Assembly (NCBI GenBank): GCA_009773755.1
Contig: WSZJ01000011.1
Location: 1 to 39,315 of the forward strand
Source: Planctomycetota bacterium
Lineage (GTDB): Bacteria > Planctomycetota > MHYJ01 > WSZJ01
DNA length: 39,315 nt
Reading direction: 5' to 3'
The notes beneath the pieces are model-generated. The model worked only from the letters and a program-made list of their open reading frames with translations. It did no database searches and had not been told where the DNA came from. The translations under genes were made by a program, and so were the position numbers. This document shows positions 8,478 through 17,060 of the stretch, piece by piece. Position 1 is the first letter of the stretch. Every line of letters begins with the position of its first letter.

Positions 8478-10097
8478 ATGCTCTTCGACCCCTCGAAGTC
8501 CAAGGCCTCCGGTGCCACCGCCCACCGCGACGGCGGCGGCGCGTTCGCGGTCGAGCCTCCTGCGCGCGGCGTCATTCCGCGCGACGCGGTCGGGGCGGAA
8601 GCGCTTTTCGGCGTGTCGCGGCAGCAGACGAATCCGTCGCGCTGGTCCGGCGAACGTTGGGGCGCGTTCACGGCGGAGCTGCGGTCTGCCGGGATCGAGG
8701 TTCGCGAGGACCGCGCGACGAAGGCGGCGTTCGTAACCGACGCGGGTGGGCTCGCGCTCGGCGCGCCGCACGGCGTCGTCACCGCACGGTCTGCGCTTCA
8801 CGTCGCCGCCGTCATGAAAGCCGCGCAGCGCTTCCGCGTCCCTGTCACCACGCGCGGTGGCGGCCTCACGACGGAGGGAGAGACCGTCGCGTTCGGCGGG
8901 CTTGCTCTCGACATGACCGGGATGAGCAAGGTGAAGCACGTCGACCGCGAAAAATTGCTGGCGCGCGTCGAGGCCGGAATTTTCTGGCACTCGATGGCCG
9001 AAGTTCTGCGGAGGCAGGGCCTCGACTACATCAGCGCCCCGCTCAACTTCACTTCCAGCGTCGGCGGCACGATCGCCGTCGGCGGCATCGACGTGAACGC
9101 GGCGAAATGGGGGTGCAGCGCCGACCAGTGCGTCGCGATGGAAGTCGTGACGCCGACCGGCGACATCGTCGAGTGCTCCGAGTCCGAAAACCCGCAGCTC
9201 TTCGAGCGCGTCCTCCTCGGCTACGGGCAGTTCGGCGTCGTGACGGAAGCGACGATGCGCATTCGGCCGTACACACCGTGCCGCATGCACTACCTCTTCT
9301 ATGACGACCTTCGCCGCGCCATCGGCGACCTGCAGCTCGTCGTCAGGAGCGAGGCGACCGACTACAGCGGCATCCTCACGATGAAGGACCGCGCGAACAA
9401 CCTGCTGTTCGCGTTCGACGACGACGAGCGCGAGCGCGCGTTTTTCGCCAATGTGCGGCCGAAATTGCGCGGACTCACCGAAACACAATTCGCGCTGCGG
9501 GCGGCGGCGCACTACGCGCTGCGCCCGTGGCAGCTCCCTGAGGCGCTCTGGCTCTACCGCCGGAAGAAAACCCTCCTTCCCGAGTTCGAGCGCCCCGAGC
9601 ACCTCCGCGACGGCAAGCTGTTCGATCGCACGGTAGTTTTCTCCCGCGCGGTCTGGCGACACTGGGGAAACCGCACGATGGTCATCCCCGACCTCGCGAT
9701 GAGCGCGGAGAAATTCGCCGACGCGGTTCTCGAGGGAAACAAGGTGATGCGCAAATACTTCAAGGCCTACACCCTCTACTGCGTCGCGATCCGCGTCTTC
9801 GGGAAGCGGGAGCGCTACGAGCTCTCCTGCATGCCCCCCGACGCGGAAGGCTGGGGCTACGGCTGCGAGTTCGAGCCGATGTTCAAGGCCGGCGAGTTCA
9901 GCCGCGATTACCTGCAGAGCTTCAAGAACGCCATCTACGACGTCGGTTTGAAATTCGGGGGGAGTTACTACCGATTCGGCGGCGCGATGAAGGGGTACAT
10001 CCGTCGGATGTTCGGGGACGAGCTGGTGGACCGGCACCTGGCGATGAAGCGGGCAGCGGACCCGGGGATGGTCCTGAACCCTGACGTGGTGTTCTAG
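8478..10097 (+). CDS. FAD-linked oxidoreductase of the VAO/PCMH fold (cytokinin-dehydrogenase-like)
   Basis: A 539-residue flavoprotein. The PCMH FAD-binding domain shows PVTTRGGGLTTEGE and VGGTIAVGGIDVNAAKWG, followed by MEVVTPTGDIVEC and LLGYGQFGVVTEATMRI, the order seen in cytokinin dehydrogenases and alditol/lactone oxidases. The C-terminal half is the substrate cap and is not diagnostic. The stop codon abuts the ATG of an Fe-S protein gene. By analogy with GlcD/GlcF the two probably form a dehydrogenase that passes electrons to a cluster protein and on to the membrane pool. The substrate is unknown. There is no ribosome site at the start; TGTAAT lies 11 nt upstream. Confidence 0.82.
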   Translation: MLFDPSKSKASGATAHRDGGGAFAVEPPARGVIPRDAVGAEALFGVSRQQTNPSRWSGERWGAFTAELRSAGIEVREDRATKAAFVTDAGGLALGAPHGVVTARSALHVAAVMKAAQRFRVPVTTRGGGLTTEGETVAFGGLALDMTGMSKVKHVDREKLLARVEAGIFWHSMAEVLRRQGLDYISAPLNFTSSVGGTIAVGGIDVNAAKWGCSADQCVAMEVVTPTGDIVECSESENPQLFERVLLGYGQFGVVTEATMRIRPYTPCRMHYLFYDDLRRAIGDLQLVVRSEATDYSGILTMKDRANNLLFAFDDDERERAFFANVRPKLRGLTETQFALRAAAHYALRPWQLPEALWLYRRKKTLLPEFERPEHLRDGKLFDRTVVFSRAVWRHWGNRTMVIPDLAMSAEKFADAVLEGNKVMRKYFKAYTLYCVAIRVFGKRERYELSCMPPDAEGWGYGCEFEPMFKAGEFSRDYLQSFKNAIYDVGLKFGGSYYRFGGAMKGYIRRMFGDELVDRHLAMKRAADPGMVLNPDVVF

Positions 10098-11096
10098 ATG
10101 CCCGTGGCGCTTTTCAGGAGAATCCCGCCTCCCGCGACCTTCGCGTCCTGCTCCGGCTGCGACATCTGCGCGCTCGCGTGCCCGGTCTGGCAGCAGACAC
10201 ACGACCTGCGGCTGACGCCGAAAGGCCGCGCGACCGCGCTTCAGGGCGGCGCCAGCGCGGCCGACCTCGTCGAGTCGATCGCCGCGTGCACGATGTGCGG
10301 CTCGTGCGTCCCCGCGTGCCCGGAGGAAATCGACCTGCTTGCGATGACGCTTTCCCTCCGGGCGGCACTCGCCGCCGCGGGGAATTCGCCGCTCGTCTCG
10401 CTCGCCGCCCGTTACCTGGTTCCGCCGCGCGTCACCTCACGCCTTCCGGTCCATCTGAAAACCGTTCTCCTCGCCGAGGAACGCCTCCTCGCGGACCCTG
10501 CCCTCCTCTCCGCCGCCACCCTCCGCCTCGGCGGCCCCGCGCACGTAGTGGTCGCCGCCGACTCCGGGCGCGACATCGCCACGGCTCTGGAAGCGGGGCT
10601 TTCCCCGCCGCCCGGGCGGCTCGAGGAATTCCTCGCCGGACTGCGCGGAGCGATGCGCGTCGTCACCACCGAGGGATTCCTCAATCCTCTCCTGAAAAAA
10701 TGGCTCCCCGGCCTGCCGGTTCGCTCGCTCGGCGAGGCTTGCCTCGCGCTCGCCGGGATTCGCCGCGCGCTCCGCCCGACGGACTTTTACGTCATCGAAG
10801 CGCGCGCCTACCACGCCGACCGCGAGCGCCTCGTCCTCCTTTATGACGCATTGCGTCATGAGACCGGCTGCGACATCAATCTGGACCTCCAGCGCCTCGC
10901 CGTCCCCACCGTCGCCACTTCCCTGAATGCCCGGTTCGGAAGCGGCCCCGTCCGTATCGCCGAACAGGTGAAGTGGATTCTCGAGGGGAGGCACCCGAAG
11001 CGGATCGTCGTCGAAAACCTGGAGGACGGCGAGGCGATCCGGCGGGAGAACGACGTGGAAGTGGCGCATGTCGCGGCGATTGCGGCCCGCGACTGA
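10098..11096 (+). CDS. Two-[4Fe-4S] ferredoxin-type protein, partner of the FAD oxidoreductase
   Basis: A 332-residue protein whose N-terminus carries two cluster motifs: CSGCDICALACP (Cys18, 21, 24, 28) and CTMCGSCVPACP (Cys64, 67, 70, 74). This is the GlpC/GlcF/LutA arrangement of an electron-transfer subunit. Those relatives continue into CCG-type Cys-rich domains. Here the remaining 250 residues contain no CCG motif, so the second half is different and unassigned. Start and stop of the two genes touch (TAGATG), which supports tight coupling and a complex. Confidence 0.8.
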   Translation: MPVALFRRIPPPATFASCSGCDICALACPVWQQTHDLRLTPKGRATALQGGASAADLVESIAACTMCGSCVPACPEEIDLLAMTLSLRAALAAAGNSPLVSLAARYLVPPRVTSRLPVHLKTVLLAEERLLADPALLSAATLRLGGPAHVVVAADSGRDIATALEAGLSPPPGRLEEFLAGLRGAMRVVTTEGFLNPLLKKWLPGLPVRSLGEACLALAGIRRALRPTDFYVIEARAYHADRERLVLLYDALRHETGCDINLDLQRLAVPTVATSLNARFGSGPVRIAEQVKWILEGRHPKRIVVENLEDGEAIRRENDVEVAHVAAIAARD

Positions 11097-11203
11097 CAGC
11101 GCGAGCAACGATCGTCCTGCGGCTCGCGTCACCGGCCCAACCGGCGCGCGAGCGAAGGTGAGACAGTGATTTGGCTTTCAACGCGCGCCGGGCGGGCCGA
11201 CGC

Positions 11204-11233
11204 AGCCTGACCTGCAGGGATTTCGCTCAGGCT
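11204..11233. terminator. Hairpin between convergent genes
   Basis: AGCCTGA pairs with TCAGGCT (7 bp, 16-nt loop) just before the convergent hydrolase gene ends. No T-tract follows; a weak candidate only. Confidence 0.3.
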
Positions 11234-11239
11234 CTGAGA

Positions 11240-12994
11240 TCACTTCACGTCGAAGCTCTTTCTCGCGACATAGACTCTCCCCGCATCTCCCGTCGCGGCG
11301 ATTTCATCGACGAGATCCTCGAGCCGCCGCTCGATCTTCCCTGAGAAGGCCTTCTTGCCGTTGATCTCGACGATGACCTCCCGGTCGAGGTCAACCAGTT
11401 CGTCCGAGAACCAGACCGTCACGCGGCCGACCTTTCGCGCTTCGATGGAAATCTTCTGTCCTTCGACGCGGCCTGCGAGGAGCGCCGTCCCGTCGCGGCC
11501 CTTCTTCACGTAGTCGCGGCGGCGCTCGGCCTCCGTGCCGGTGGCGCTGACGGGGATATCTCCGCGCGTAGGGTCGAGCGGGGCGGCGCCGCGGAGGGTC
11601 TCCGCGGCAAGCCAGTGGTGGCGCGACTGGGCGACGCTGACGAAGCGCTGGATGACGGCGGCCGGACAGGTGTCGCGGCGCTGCGCCGCGGCCCATTCGG
11701 CGAAGGCGGGGAGCCACGACTCGTCCTTGTCGCCGTGGCCCCAGTCGGGCTCCTCTTCGAGCGAGGCGGGCGAGCCCAGGCCGTCGCGCAGAAACGCCGC
11801 CGCTTCGCGAGTCGCCTCGAGCATAAGGCCATCCTCGAGCGCGCCGACGCGGGCCTGGATCGGGAGGCCGCGGAGATTCGCGAGGAACGGCATGGTGCGG
11901 ACGCGCGCGCCGCTGATCCACGGCGCGGCTCCGGCCCAGCGGTCCGGGTGCAGCATCGCGATTTCCCACGCGCCGTTGCCGCCCATCGACGACCCGTTGA
12001 TGAACGCGCGGTCAGGGTCCGCCGGGCACCGCCGCAGCACGGCGTCGAGCGCTGCCAGCGTCACCCGCCGCTCCGCCTCCGTCGAGCCCCACCCATTTCC
12101 GAAATTCGGCGGCGAGTGCGGCGCCGCAACGATCCATCCGGACTGGCGGGCGAGGGAGGCGAAGCGGTCGCGGCGCTCGCGCGCTTCGCCGGAGGTGACG
12201 TGCATCGTGACGAGGACCGGGCGCGGGCCGGGGAAGCGCTTGCGGTCAGGCAGCGCGAGGAAGCAGGGCGCGCGGTCGCCGGCGGCGTTCCACGCGAATT
12301 CGATGAAGTCGGGTGCGGCGGCGGGATCGCTGAAGTCGAGCTGGTGGGCGAGAAGCTCGAGGACGGCAATCGGGACTCCGTCGGACCTGAACGCAGCGGC
12401 CATCTCGTGGCGGGCGCCGGCGTCGCCGGTCATGACGCACTGCGTCAATTGAGCGAGCAGCTCCGCGCGCCGCTGCTCCCCCGCCGCGAAGAGCCAGTCC
12501 TGGGCGACCGACCTGCGCTTTCGCCTTCGCTCCCGTTCCTCCGGAGCCGGGACCGAAGGCGCCGCCAGCAGCGCGTCCGCTTTCACCCAGTCCGCCGCCC
12601 ACAGCGCCAGGTCGCGTACCCACGTTCCGCCCTCCTTCCGCCAGTTCAGCGCCGCGCGGGCCTCGGCATTCTCCGGCTCCCTGGCCAGCACCGACTCCCA
12701 CTCGGCCCGGGCCTCGTGGATCAGCTTTCTCTCCCGGCACCACTTCGCCAGCGCCGCATGCTCCGCCGCTTTTGCGTCGGGCTCCAGCTCCGCGGCCTTC
12801 GCGGCATAAACCTCCCACGACAGCGGCGCCTTTTCGACCCTGGCGACTTGACGGCGGTCGATGTGGAACTCGTCGTGCCGCCGCCGGAGCACGAGCGTCG
12901 AGCCGTCGTCGGACAGGACCGACCCCTCGAAGCTGCGCCCGCCGACAAGCACGACGATGTCGGCAAGAATCACGAGGAAGATCGCGGCGGGCAT
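11240..12994 (-). CDS. Exported alpha/beta-hydrolase (esterase/peptidase-like) with N-terminal TPR-like segment
   Basis: A 584-residue protein. A short hydrophobic N-terminus (AAIFLVILADIVVLVGG) leads into a small beta domain and a helical TPR-like stretch (about residues 57-125). The central domain is an alpha/beta hydrolase: the nucleophile elbow is GSSMGG (Ser336) and DWGHGDKDES is the probable Asp/His region. The C-terminal 100 residues are uncharacterised. This layout recurs in secreted planctomycete-type esterases; no substrate can be inferred. A TACCAT hexamer lies 6 nt before the ATG and no ribosome site is evident. It is divergent from the flavoprotein gene by 65 bp. Confidence 0.78.
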   Translation of the reverse strand: MPAAIFLVILADIVVLVGGRSFEGSVLSDDGSTLVLRRRHDEFHIDRRQVARVEKAPLSWEVYAAKAAELEPDAKAAEHAALAKWCRERKLIHEARAEWESVLAREPENAEARAALNWRKEGGTWVRDLALWAADWVKADALLAAPSVPAPEERERRRKRRSVAQDWLFAAGEQRRAELLAQLTQCVMTGDAGARHEMAAAFRSDGVPIAVLELLAHQLDFSDPAAAPDFIEFAWNAAGDRAPCFLALPDRKRFPGPRPVLVTMHVTSGEARERRDRFASLARQSGWIVAAPHSPPNFGNGWGSTEAERRVTLAALDAVLRRCPADPDRAFINGSSMGGNGAWEIAMLHPDRWAGAAPWISGARVRTMPFLANLRGLPIQARVGALEDGLMLEATREAAAFLRDGLGSPASLEEEPDWGHGDKDESWLPAFAEWAAAQRRDTCPAAVIQRFVSVAQSRHHWLAAETLRGAAPLDPTRGDIPVSATGTEAERRRDYVKKGRDGTALLAGRVEGQKISIEARKVGRVTVWFSDELVDLDREVIVEINGKKAFSGKIERRLEDLVDEIAATGDAGRVYVARKSFDVK

Positions 12995-13059
12995 TCCGGC
13001 ATGGTACCGCCGCCACCCTTCACCGCCCCGCCCGCCTCGCGATACGATGCGCCGCCCGC

Positions 13060-14295
13060 ATGATCGCCCCCGCCGCCGGCCTCCCCTCCCGCACCGTCGA
13101 TGTCCTCATCGTCGGCGCCTCTCTCTCGGCGGCGGCGTGCGCCAAACGCCTGGTCGACGCCGGCCTCCAGACGCTCGTCATCGAGCGCAAGAAACTCCCG
13201 CGCCACAAGATCTGCAGCGGAATCCTGTCGCCGCGCGGGCACCGCTTCCTGCTTGAGAATTTCGGGCCGCTTCCGCGCGAGATCCTCCACGAGCCGACGT
13301 CGTGCCGCGGCGTGACATTCCACTTTCCGAAGGCGCCCTCGATCGACATCGACTTTTTCGGCGGTCCGACGCCGCACTTGTACAGGAAGAACTCGGATTA
13401 CTGGGCGATCCAGCGAAGCGGCGCGGCGGTGGAAGACGAGACGTCGTTCGCCGGGCTGGAGAGGACGGCGGAGCACGTGGACGTGCGGGTGACGCGTCGC
13501 GGGCGGCCCGAGACGATCCGGGCGAAGTGGGTCGTAGGGGCGGACGGACCGACGTCCCTCGTGGTGAAGTCGATTTATCCGGATTACCAGCACGCGATTC
13601 CCTGGTTTCTGGTGGGGCAGAAATTCCACGACATCGTGAAATGCCCTCTGGACCAGCAGTACTTCCACTTCTGGTTTCACCCGGGACTGGGGCACTACAC
13701 CTGGAGCCACGCGCGGGACGGGCGGCAGATCGTCGGCGTGGGCTTCGACGCGGGCCACAATTTCGACAAGGCGCACGCGAATGTCGTGAGGTACATCGGC
13801 AAACGCCATGGCGTTGAGCTCGGGCCTGCGCAGGACTCCGAGGCCTGCGGCGAGAATTTCGGACTGTCGCTCATCAACAAGTATGTCTTCGGGAGGGGAC
13901 GCGTGCTGATCACGGGGCAGGCGGCGGGGTTCCTGAACATGATGGCTGAGGGGATGTCGGCTGCGCTGCATTCGGGTGCGATCTGCGGCGAAGCGATTGC
14001 CGAAGCGGCGTTTCACGGCGAACCGGCCCAACGCGTCTATCGACGCTTCATCGAAAGCGAGGTCCGCCGCTGCAGCGACCAGTGGAATCCGCTTCAAATC
14101 GCTTTCGGGCGACCGCACGAGGCGGATTTCTGGGCGGCGCTGCGGCGACTGGGATGGACGGAGAGGCTTCAGGTGATCGGCGAAGTCGTGATGTTCGTGC
14201 GCCTCTATGCGAAGTTTCGATGGGGGAGGCAGATTCTGGGACAGGCGGTGGAGCGGCTTCTGAAGGGGAGGTACGACGCGCGGAGATGGTGGTAG
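13060..14295 (+). CDS. FAD-dependent oxidoreductase of the geranylgeranyl-reductase family
   Basis: A 411-residue Rossmann-fold flavoprotein. The dinucleotide motif is VDVLIVGASLSAAACAKRL with Ser in place of the second Gly, followed by the acidic end VIER. RHKICSGILSPRG is the conserved block after it and WVVGADGPTSLV is the second FAD motif. GRVLITGQAAGFLNMMAEG contacts the flavin near the C-terminus. Relatives saturate isoprenoid chains or act as halogenase/epoxidase-like monooxygenases. The start ATG is chosen because the long upstream extension is Arg/Pro-rich shadow sequence. A TACGAT hexamer sits 11 nt upstream. Confidence 0.85.
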   Translation: MIAPAAGLPSRTVDVLIVGASLSAAACAKRLVDAGLQTLVIERKKLPRHKICSGILSPRGHRFLLENFGPLPREILHEPTSCRGVTFHFPKAPSIDIDFFGGPTPHLYRKNSDYWAIQRSGAAVEDETSFAGLERTAEHVDVRVTRRGRPETIRAKWVVGADGPTSLVVKSIYPDYQHAIPWFLVGQKFHDIVKCPLDQQYFHFWFHPGLGHYTWSHARDGRQIVGVGFDAGHNFDKAHANVVRYIGKRHGVELGPAQDSEACGENFGLSLINKYVFGRGRVLITGQAAGFLNMMAEGMSAALHSGAICGEAIAEAAFHGEPAQRVYRRFIESEVRRCSDQWNPLQIAFGRPHEADFWAALRRLGWTERLQVIGEVVMFVRLYAKFRWGRQILGQAVERLLKGRYDARRWW

Positions 14296-14330
14296 GCCGG
14301 GCGAAATTGAAAGTCGTGGCAGGAGATTTT

Positions 14331-14342
14331 GAACGCGTGTTC
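14331..14342. promoter_or_regulatory. LexA-like SOS-box match (GAAC-N4-GTTC)
   Basis: GAACGCGTGTTC fits the Gram-positive-type LexA operator core (GAAC RNRY GTTC) and lies about 25 bp ahead of a candidate promoter for the protease operon. No SOS gene is nearby, so chance is a real alternative. Confidence 0.25.
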
Positions 14343-14367
14343 AGAGAATCTTACACCTGAAACCATG

Positions 14368-14396
14368 TTGTACACTTTGCTCATGATTCGTACATA
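14368..14396 (+). promoter_or_regulatory. Candidate sigma70-type promoter of the protease operon
   Basis: TTGTAC and TACATA are separated by 17 bp inside an AT-rich block that stands out from its surroundings. It lies about 150 nt upstream of the first gene of the exported-protein/matrixin operon. No other gene lies between. Confidence 0.4.
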
Positions 14397-14546
14397 ATTG
14401 CACGTTGAAAACCCCAATTTAACCAGCTTTACGCACTTTAAGTTGGCCAACGCTTTGCAAGCAGTCCTCGCCCCACGCGCCTCACCGCGCGGCACCGTCC
14501 CCGCCCTTCGCCCTCCACGGAACCCGGACGCGACAGGAGACTGACG

Positions 14547-15125
14547 ATGAAAAGAACGATCGTGTGGAGCGCGGCGATCCTGGTTTCCGCTGCGCTTTCT
14601 GCCGGTGCCTTGACGCTGCTGGTCATCTCCGAAGCTCGCATCGTCCAGGAAAGCGAGCGCGTCGTCCTCGGCACCGTGCTGACCGCGCAGGCCCAATGGC
14701 TCGACCCCGATGGCGACGGCGTTCAGTCGATCTACACCGTCGCAACGTTTCGCGTCGACCAGAACATCAAGGGGCCCGATCAGCCCGGGACCCTCCTGAC
14801 CCTCCACGCATTCGGCGGCACGATCGGCAACCGGACCATGACCGCCCCCGGCGTCCCGCTCTTCCAGAAAGACGAGCGCCTCGTCCTTTGCCTCACGAAG
14901 GAAATCGCCACGGCCAAGTTCTCCGCTGTCGTCGGCGCGGTGCAGGGACGGTGGGTCGTCCGCACCGACTCAAACGGGGTCGACCAGGCCCAGCGAGATT
15001 TCGAGCATGTTTCTTTCATGAGCTTCGACGCAAACGGAAACCTGGTCGCGGCGAAGACGCCGGACTCGAAGGAAGAGCCGCTTGCCGATGTGCTCGCCCG
15101 GCTCCAGGCGGAGGCGAAGAAATGA
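14547..15125 (+). CDS. Small exported protein of unknown function, first gene of the matrixin operon
   Basis: A 192-residue protein with a classic signal peptide or anchor (MKRTIVWSAAILVSAALSAGALTLLVI). The mature part is a compact alpha/beta domain containing LDPDGDGVQSIYTVATFRVDQNIKG, a DxDxDG-like turn that might bind calcium. I do not recognise the family. Its TGA overlaps the next ATG in the tetranucleotide ATGA, so it is translated together with the matrixin protease and may be its inhibitor, chaperone or substrate; that is inference. Confidence 0.75.
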   Translation: MKRTIVWSAAILVSAALSAGALTLLVISEARIVQESERVVLGTVLTAQAQWLDPDGDGVQSIYTVATFRVDQNIKGPDQPGTLLTLHAFGGTIGNRTMTAPGVPLFQKDERLVLCLTKEIATAKFSAVVGAVQGRWVVRTDSNGVDQAQRDFEHVSFMSFDANGNLVAAKTPDSKEEPLADVLARLQAEAKK

Positions 15126-16195
15126 AGCGCTTCCTCGGACTCTGCGCTCTCGCGGCGATGGTGGCGTTCCCGCATGGATCCAGCGGATACGTGACCTATG
15201 GGCCGCCTCCACCGAAGTGGGGAGGAGGAGCGTTGGGAACGTCCTCGGGCGGCAACGTGGACTGGCTGTTCTCGGAGGCCGGCACTCCGGACATGGCCGG
15301 CGCCCCTGCGACGAAGGATGGCGAGTGGGTCGTGCTGATTGACTGTCTGAAGGCGTGGGAAGACGCGACGGCGGGCAACCTGGACCTCCGGTACACCGGC
15401 ACGACAACGGTGGCGGCGGCGACGGGCGACGGAAACCACATCGCGGGGTGGGAGGAGACCTCCTGGGGATTCGGCTCGAGCGCGATCGGCGTGTGCTCGT
15501 TCGACTATTCCGGCGGGACGATGACGGACGCGGACGTCGAATTCAACGGCGTTCATTTCACATGGTCGGACGCGGTGCTCATGCGCAAGGTGGCGCTTCA
15601 TGAATTCGGCCATGCGATCGGGCTGGGCCACGAGACGTCGGAGACGGCCATCATGAATCCGGTCGTTGGGTCGGTCTCCGACCTTCAGCCGGACGATATC
15701 GAGGGAGCGGTGGCGCTATACGGAACCGGGTCGGGATCGGACGGGATTGACGAATCGTCCCCGCCGCCTCCGCCTCCGCCCCCTCCGCCTCCCCCGCCTC
15801 CGCCCCCTCCGCCCCCTCCGCCTCCGCCCGATCCGGGAGTTTCAAACGAAACTCCACGCGCTCAACCCGCGCCGTCTGCTGGAGACGGCGGCTCGGGTGG
15901 CGGGAGCAGTTCCTCAAGCCCGTCGGACGACGACGATGACGACTATGGAGGCGGGCTGAAGGGGAAGTACAAGCGCTACAAGGACAAGTACTGCATCGTG
16001 GCAACGGCGGCTTGCGGGTCCGAGAACGCATCGCGAGTCGAAGGACTTCGAGCGATGCGCGACAGGTCGCTGCGCGGGACCGTAACGGGAGCTGGCGTGG
16101 TTGGGACCTATGAGAACGCGGCGGCTCCGCTGGCGCAGGTGGTGAAAAAGAGTGAAGTCCTCAGGGCGCTCGTGAGGGGGGCGCTCTCGAGGTAA
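15122..16195 (+). CDS. Secreted matrixin-type zinc metalloprotease with polyproline linker and CFI-box C-terminus
   Basis: A 357-residue secreted protease. A signal peptide is followed by an M10-like catalytic domain with HEFGHAIGLGHE (zinc ligands His160, His164, His170; catalytic Glu161) and the Met-turn at Met178 (AIMNP). Residues 214-236 are 23 consecutive prolines encoded by mixed CCG/CCT/CCC codons, then a Ser/Gly/Asp-rich spacer. The last about 70 residues begin CIVATAACGS and continue LRAMRDRSLRGT, matching the CFI-box C-terminal domain found at the end of many exported bacterial proteins. The tail has no hydrophobic anchor, so it may bind the cell surface or a secretion partner. Confidence 0.9.
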   Translation: MKRFLGLCALAAMVAFPHGSSGYVTYGPPPPKWGGGALGTSSGGNVDWLFSEAGTPDMAGAPATKDGEWVVLIDCLKAWEDATAGNLDLRYTGTTTVAAATGDGNHIAGWEETSWGFGSSAIGVCSFDYSGGTMTDADVEFNGVHFTWSDAVLMRKVALHEFGHAIGLGHETSETAIMNPVVGSVSDLQPDDIEGAVALYGTGSGSDGIDESSPPPPPPPPPPPPPPPPPPPPPPPDPGVSNETPRAQPAPSAGDGGSGGGSSSSSPSDDDDDDYGGGLKGKYKRYKDKYCIVATAACGSENASRVEGLRAMRDRSLRGTVTGAGVVGTYENAAAPLAQVVKKSEVLRALVRGALSR

Positions 16196-16199
16196 CGGG

Positions 16200-16245
16200 C
16201 TCGGGGACGGCGCTGTGTTGGCGCCATCCCCGGGCTTTCTTTTTG
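16200..16245 (+). terminator. Rho-independent terminator of the matrixin operon
   Basis: CGGGGACGGCGC and GCGCCATCCCCG form a 12-position stem with one C-A mismatch and a 7-nt loop, followed by CTTTCTTTTT. It lies immediately after the matrixin stop codon. A clear intrinsic terminator. Confidence 0.9.
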
Positions 16246-16580
16246 CTCGCGCTCTCGGAGTCGTCGTCGATCGGCTTCTGATGTCTGCCGGGCGCGGCAG
16301 CCTGACACGCGGGATTCTTGCTCGCGCAGAGAGACCTGCAAATCGGTTACGCGGACACCGAGAGGCTGCGTCGAGGCGTGCAGTCATAAAATCATACGTA
16401 TCGTCCCTCATTGCGCCGCGCATATCTTGCCAGAGACGGATCGAACTCGAGAATCAAACAATAACGCAACATGATGTAATTAAAGTCTTTACATCACTCT
16501 GATGGAAGTGTTGTTTGCCGCCCCACGGCCCGGTCTCTGGTTTGCTTTCAAGACACCTAGACTCCAGCAAGGAGACCGTC
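16246..16580. promoter_or_regulatory. Gene-free AT-richer stretch with a GATGTAA dyad
   Basis: This 335-bp gap has no convincing gene. Its last 200 bp are unusually AT-rich. At 16473-16495 GATGTAA and TTACATC form a perfect 7-bp inverted repeat around 9 nt, the size and shape of a dimeric-regulator site. It ends about 85 nt before the next start codon, so it is probably the control region of the small gene that follows. Confidence 0.4.
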
Positions 16581-17024
16581 ATGCTCACCAACGAAAATAC
16601 GTTTGCGGCGGGATTCATCCACGGATTCGCGGCAGGAATCGAAACGGCCGAAGCGCTCGCTAAGTCGCCCGAACTGCCGGCCGCGCCCGGCACCTCGACC
16701 GCCCCCGGTCTCCCTCCGGGAACGCGGCTCTTTCGCGACACAGAAAGACGCGCTCCCCGGCTCGTCCTGCCGGCGACGCCCTACCCAGACGCTTCTCCGG
16801 AGGACGTCCTCGAAACCTTCAAATTGGCCTGCTTCTCGGGGGAGTTCGTGGAAGCGGGACGGTGGACGCTTCCCGCCTCGCTCACGCTCGAGGGTGAGTC
16901 GCTCGCGCCGGTGCGGCCCTGGGAGCTGCGACTGCTGGGGCCTGCGGAACTGGTGCTTTGCCACATCGACGGTTGCTGGCGCGTCGCGCAGCGCGAAATT
17001 GCGAGAAGTGCGGCTCTCTCGTAG
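16581..17024 (+). CDS. Small protein of unknown function
   Basis: A 147-residue protein beginning MLTNENTFAAGFIHGFAAGIE, preceded by a strong AAGGAG six nt before the ATG. The N-terminal helix is followed by a Pro-rich linker (residues 35-65) and a compact alpha/beta C-terminal half (EDVLETFKLACFSGEFVEAGRW). No signal peptide and no known motif. The good ribosome site, the dyad upstream and the hairpin downstream support a real single-gene unit. Confidence 0.65.
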   Translation: MLTNENTFAAGFIHGFAAGIETAEALAKSPELPAAPGTSTAPGLPPGTRLFRDTERRAPRLVLPATPYPDASPEDVLETFKLACFSGEFVEAGRWTLPASLTLEGESLAPVRPWELRLLGPAELVLCHIDGCWRVAQREIARSAALS

Positions 17025-17032
17025 TCGGCCCA

Positions 17033-17060
17033 GACGGCCGGGGAACGCTCCCCGGCCGTC
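17033..17060. terminator. Strong hairpin between convergent genes
   Basis: GACGGCCGGGGA and TCCCCGGCCGTC pair perfectly (12 bp) around a 4-nt ACGC loop. It separates the small gene from the convergent methyltransferase and overlaps the latter's stop by two bases. There is no T-tract on either side, but the position suits a bidirectional terminator. Confidence 0.6.
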
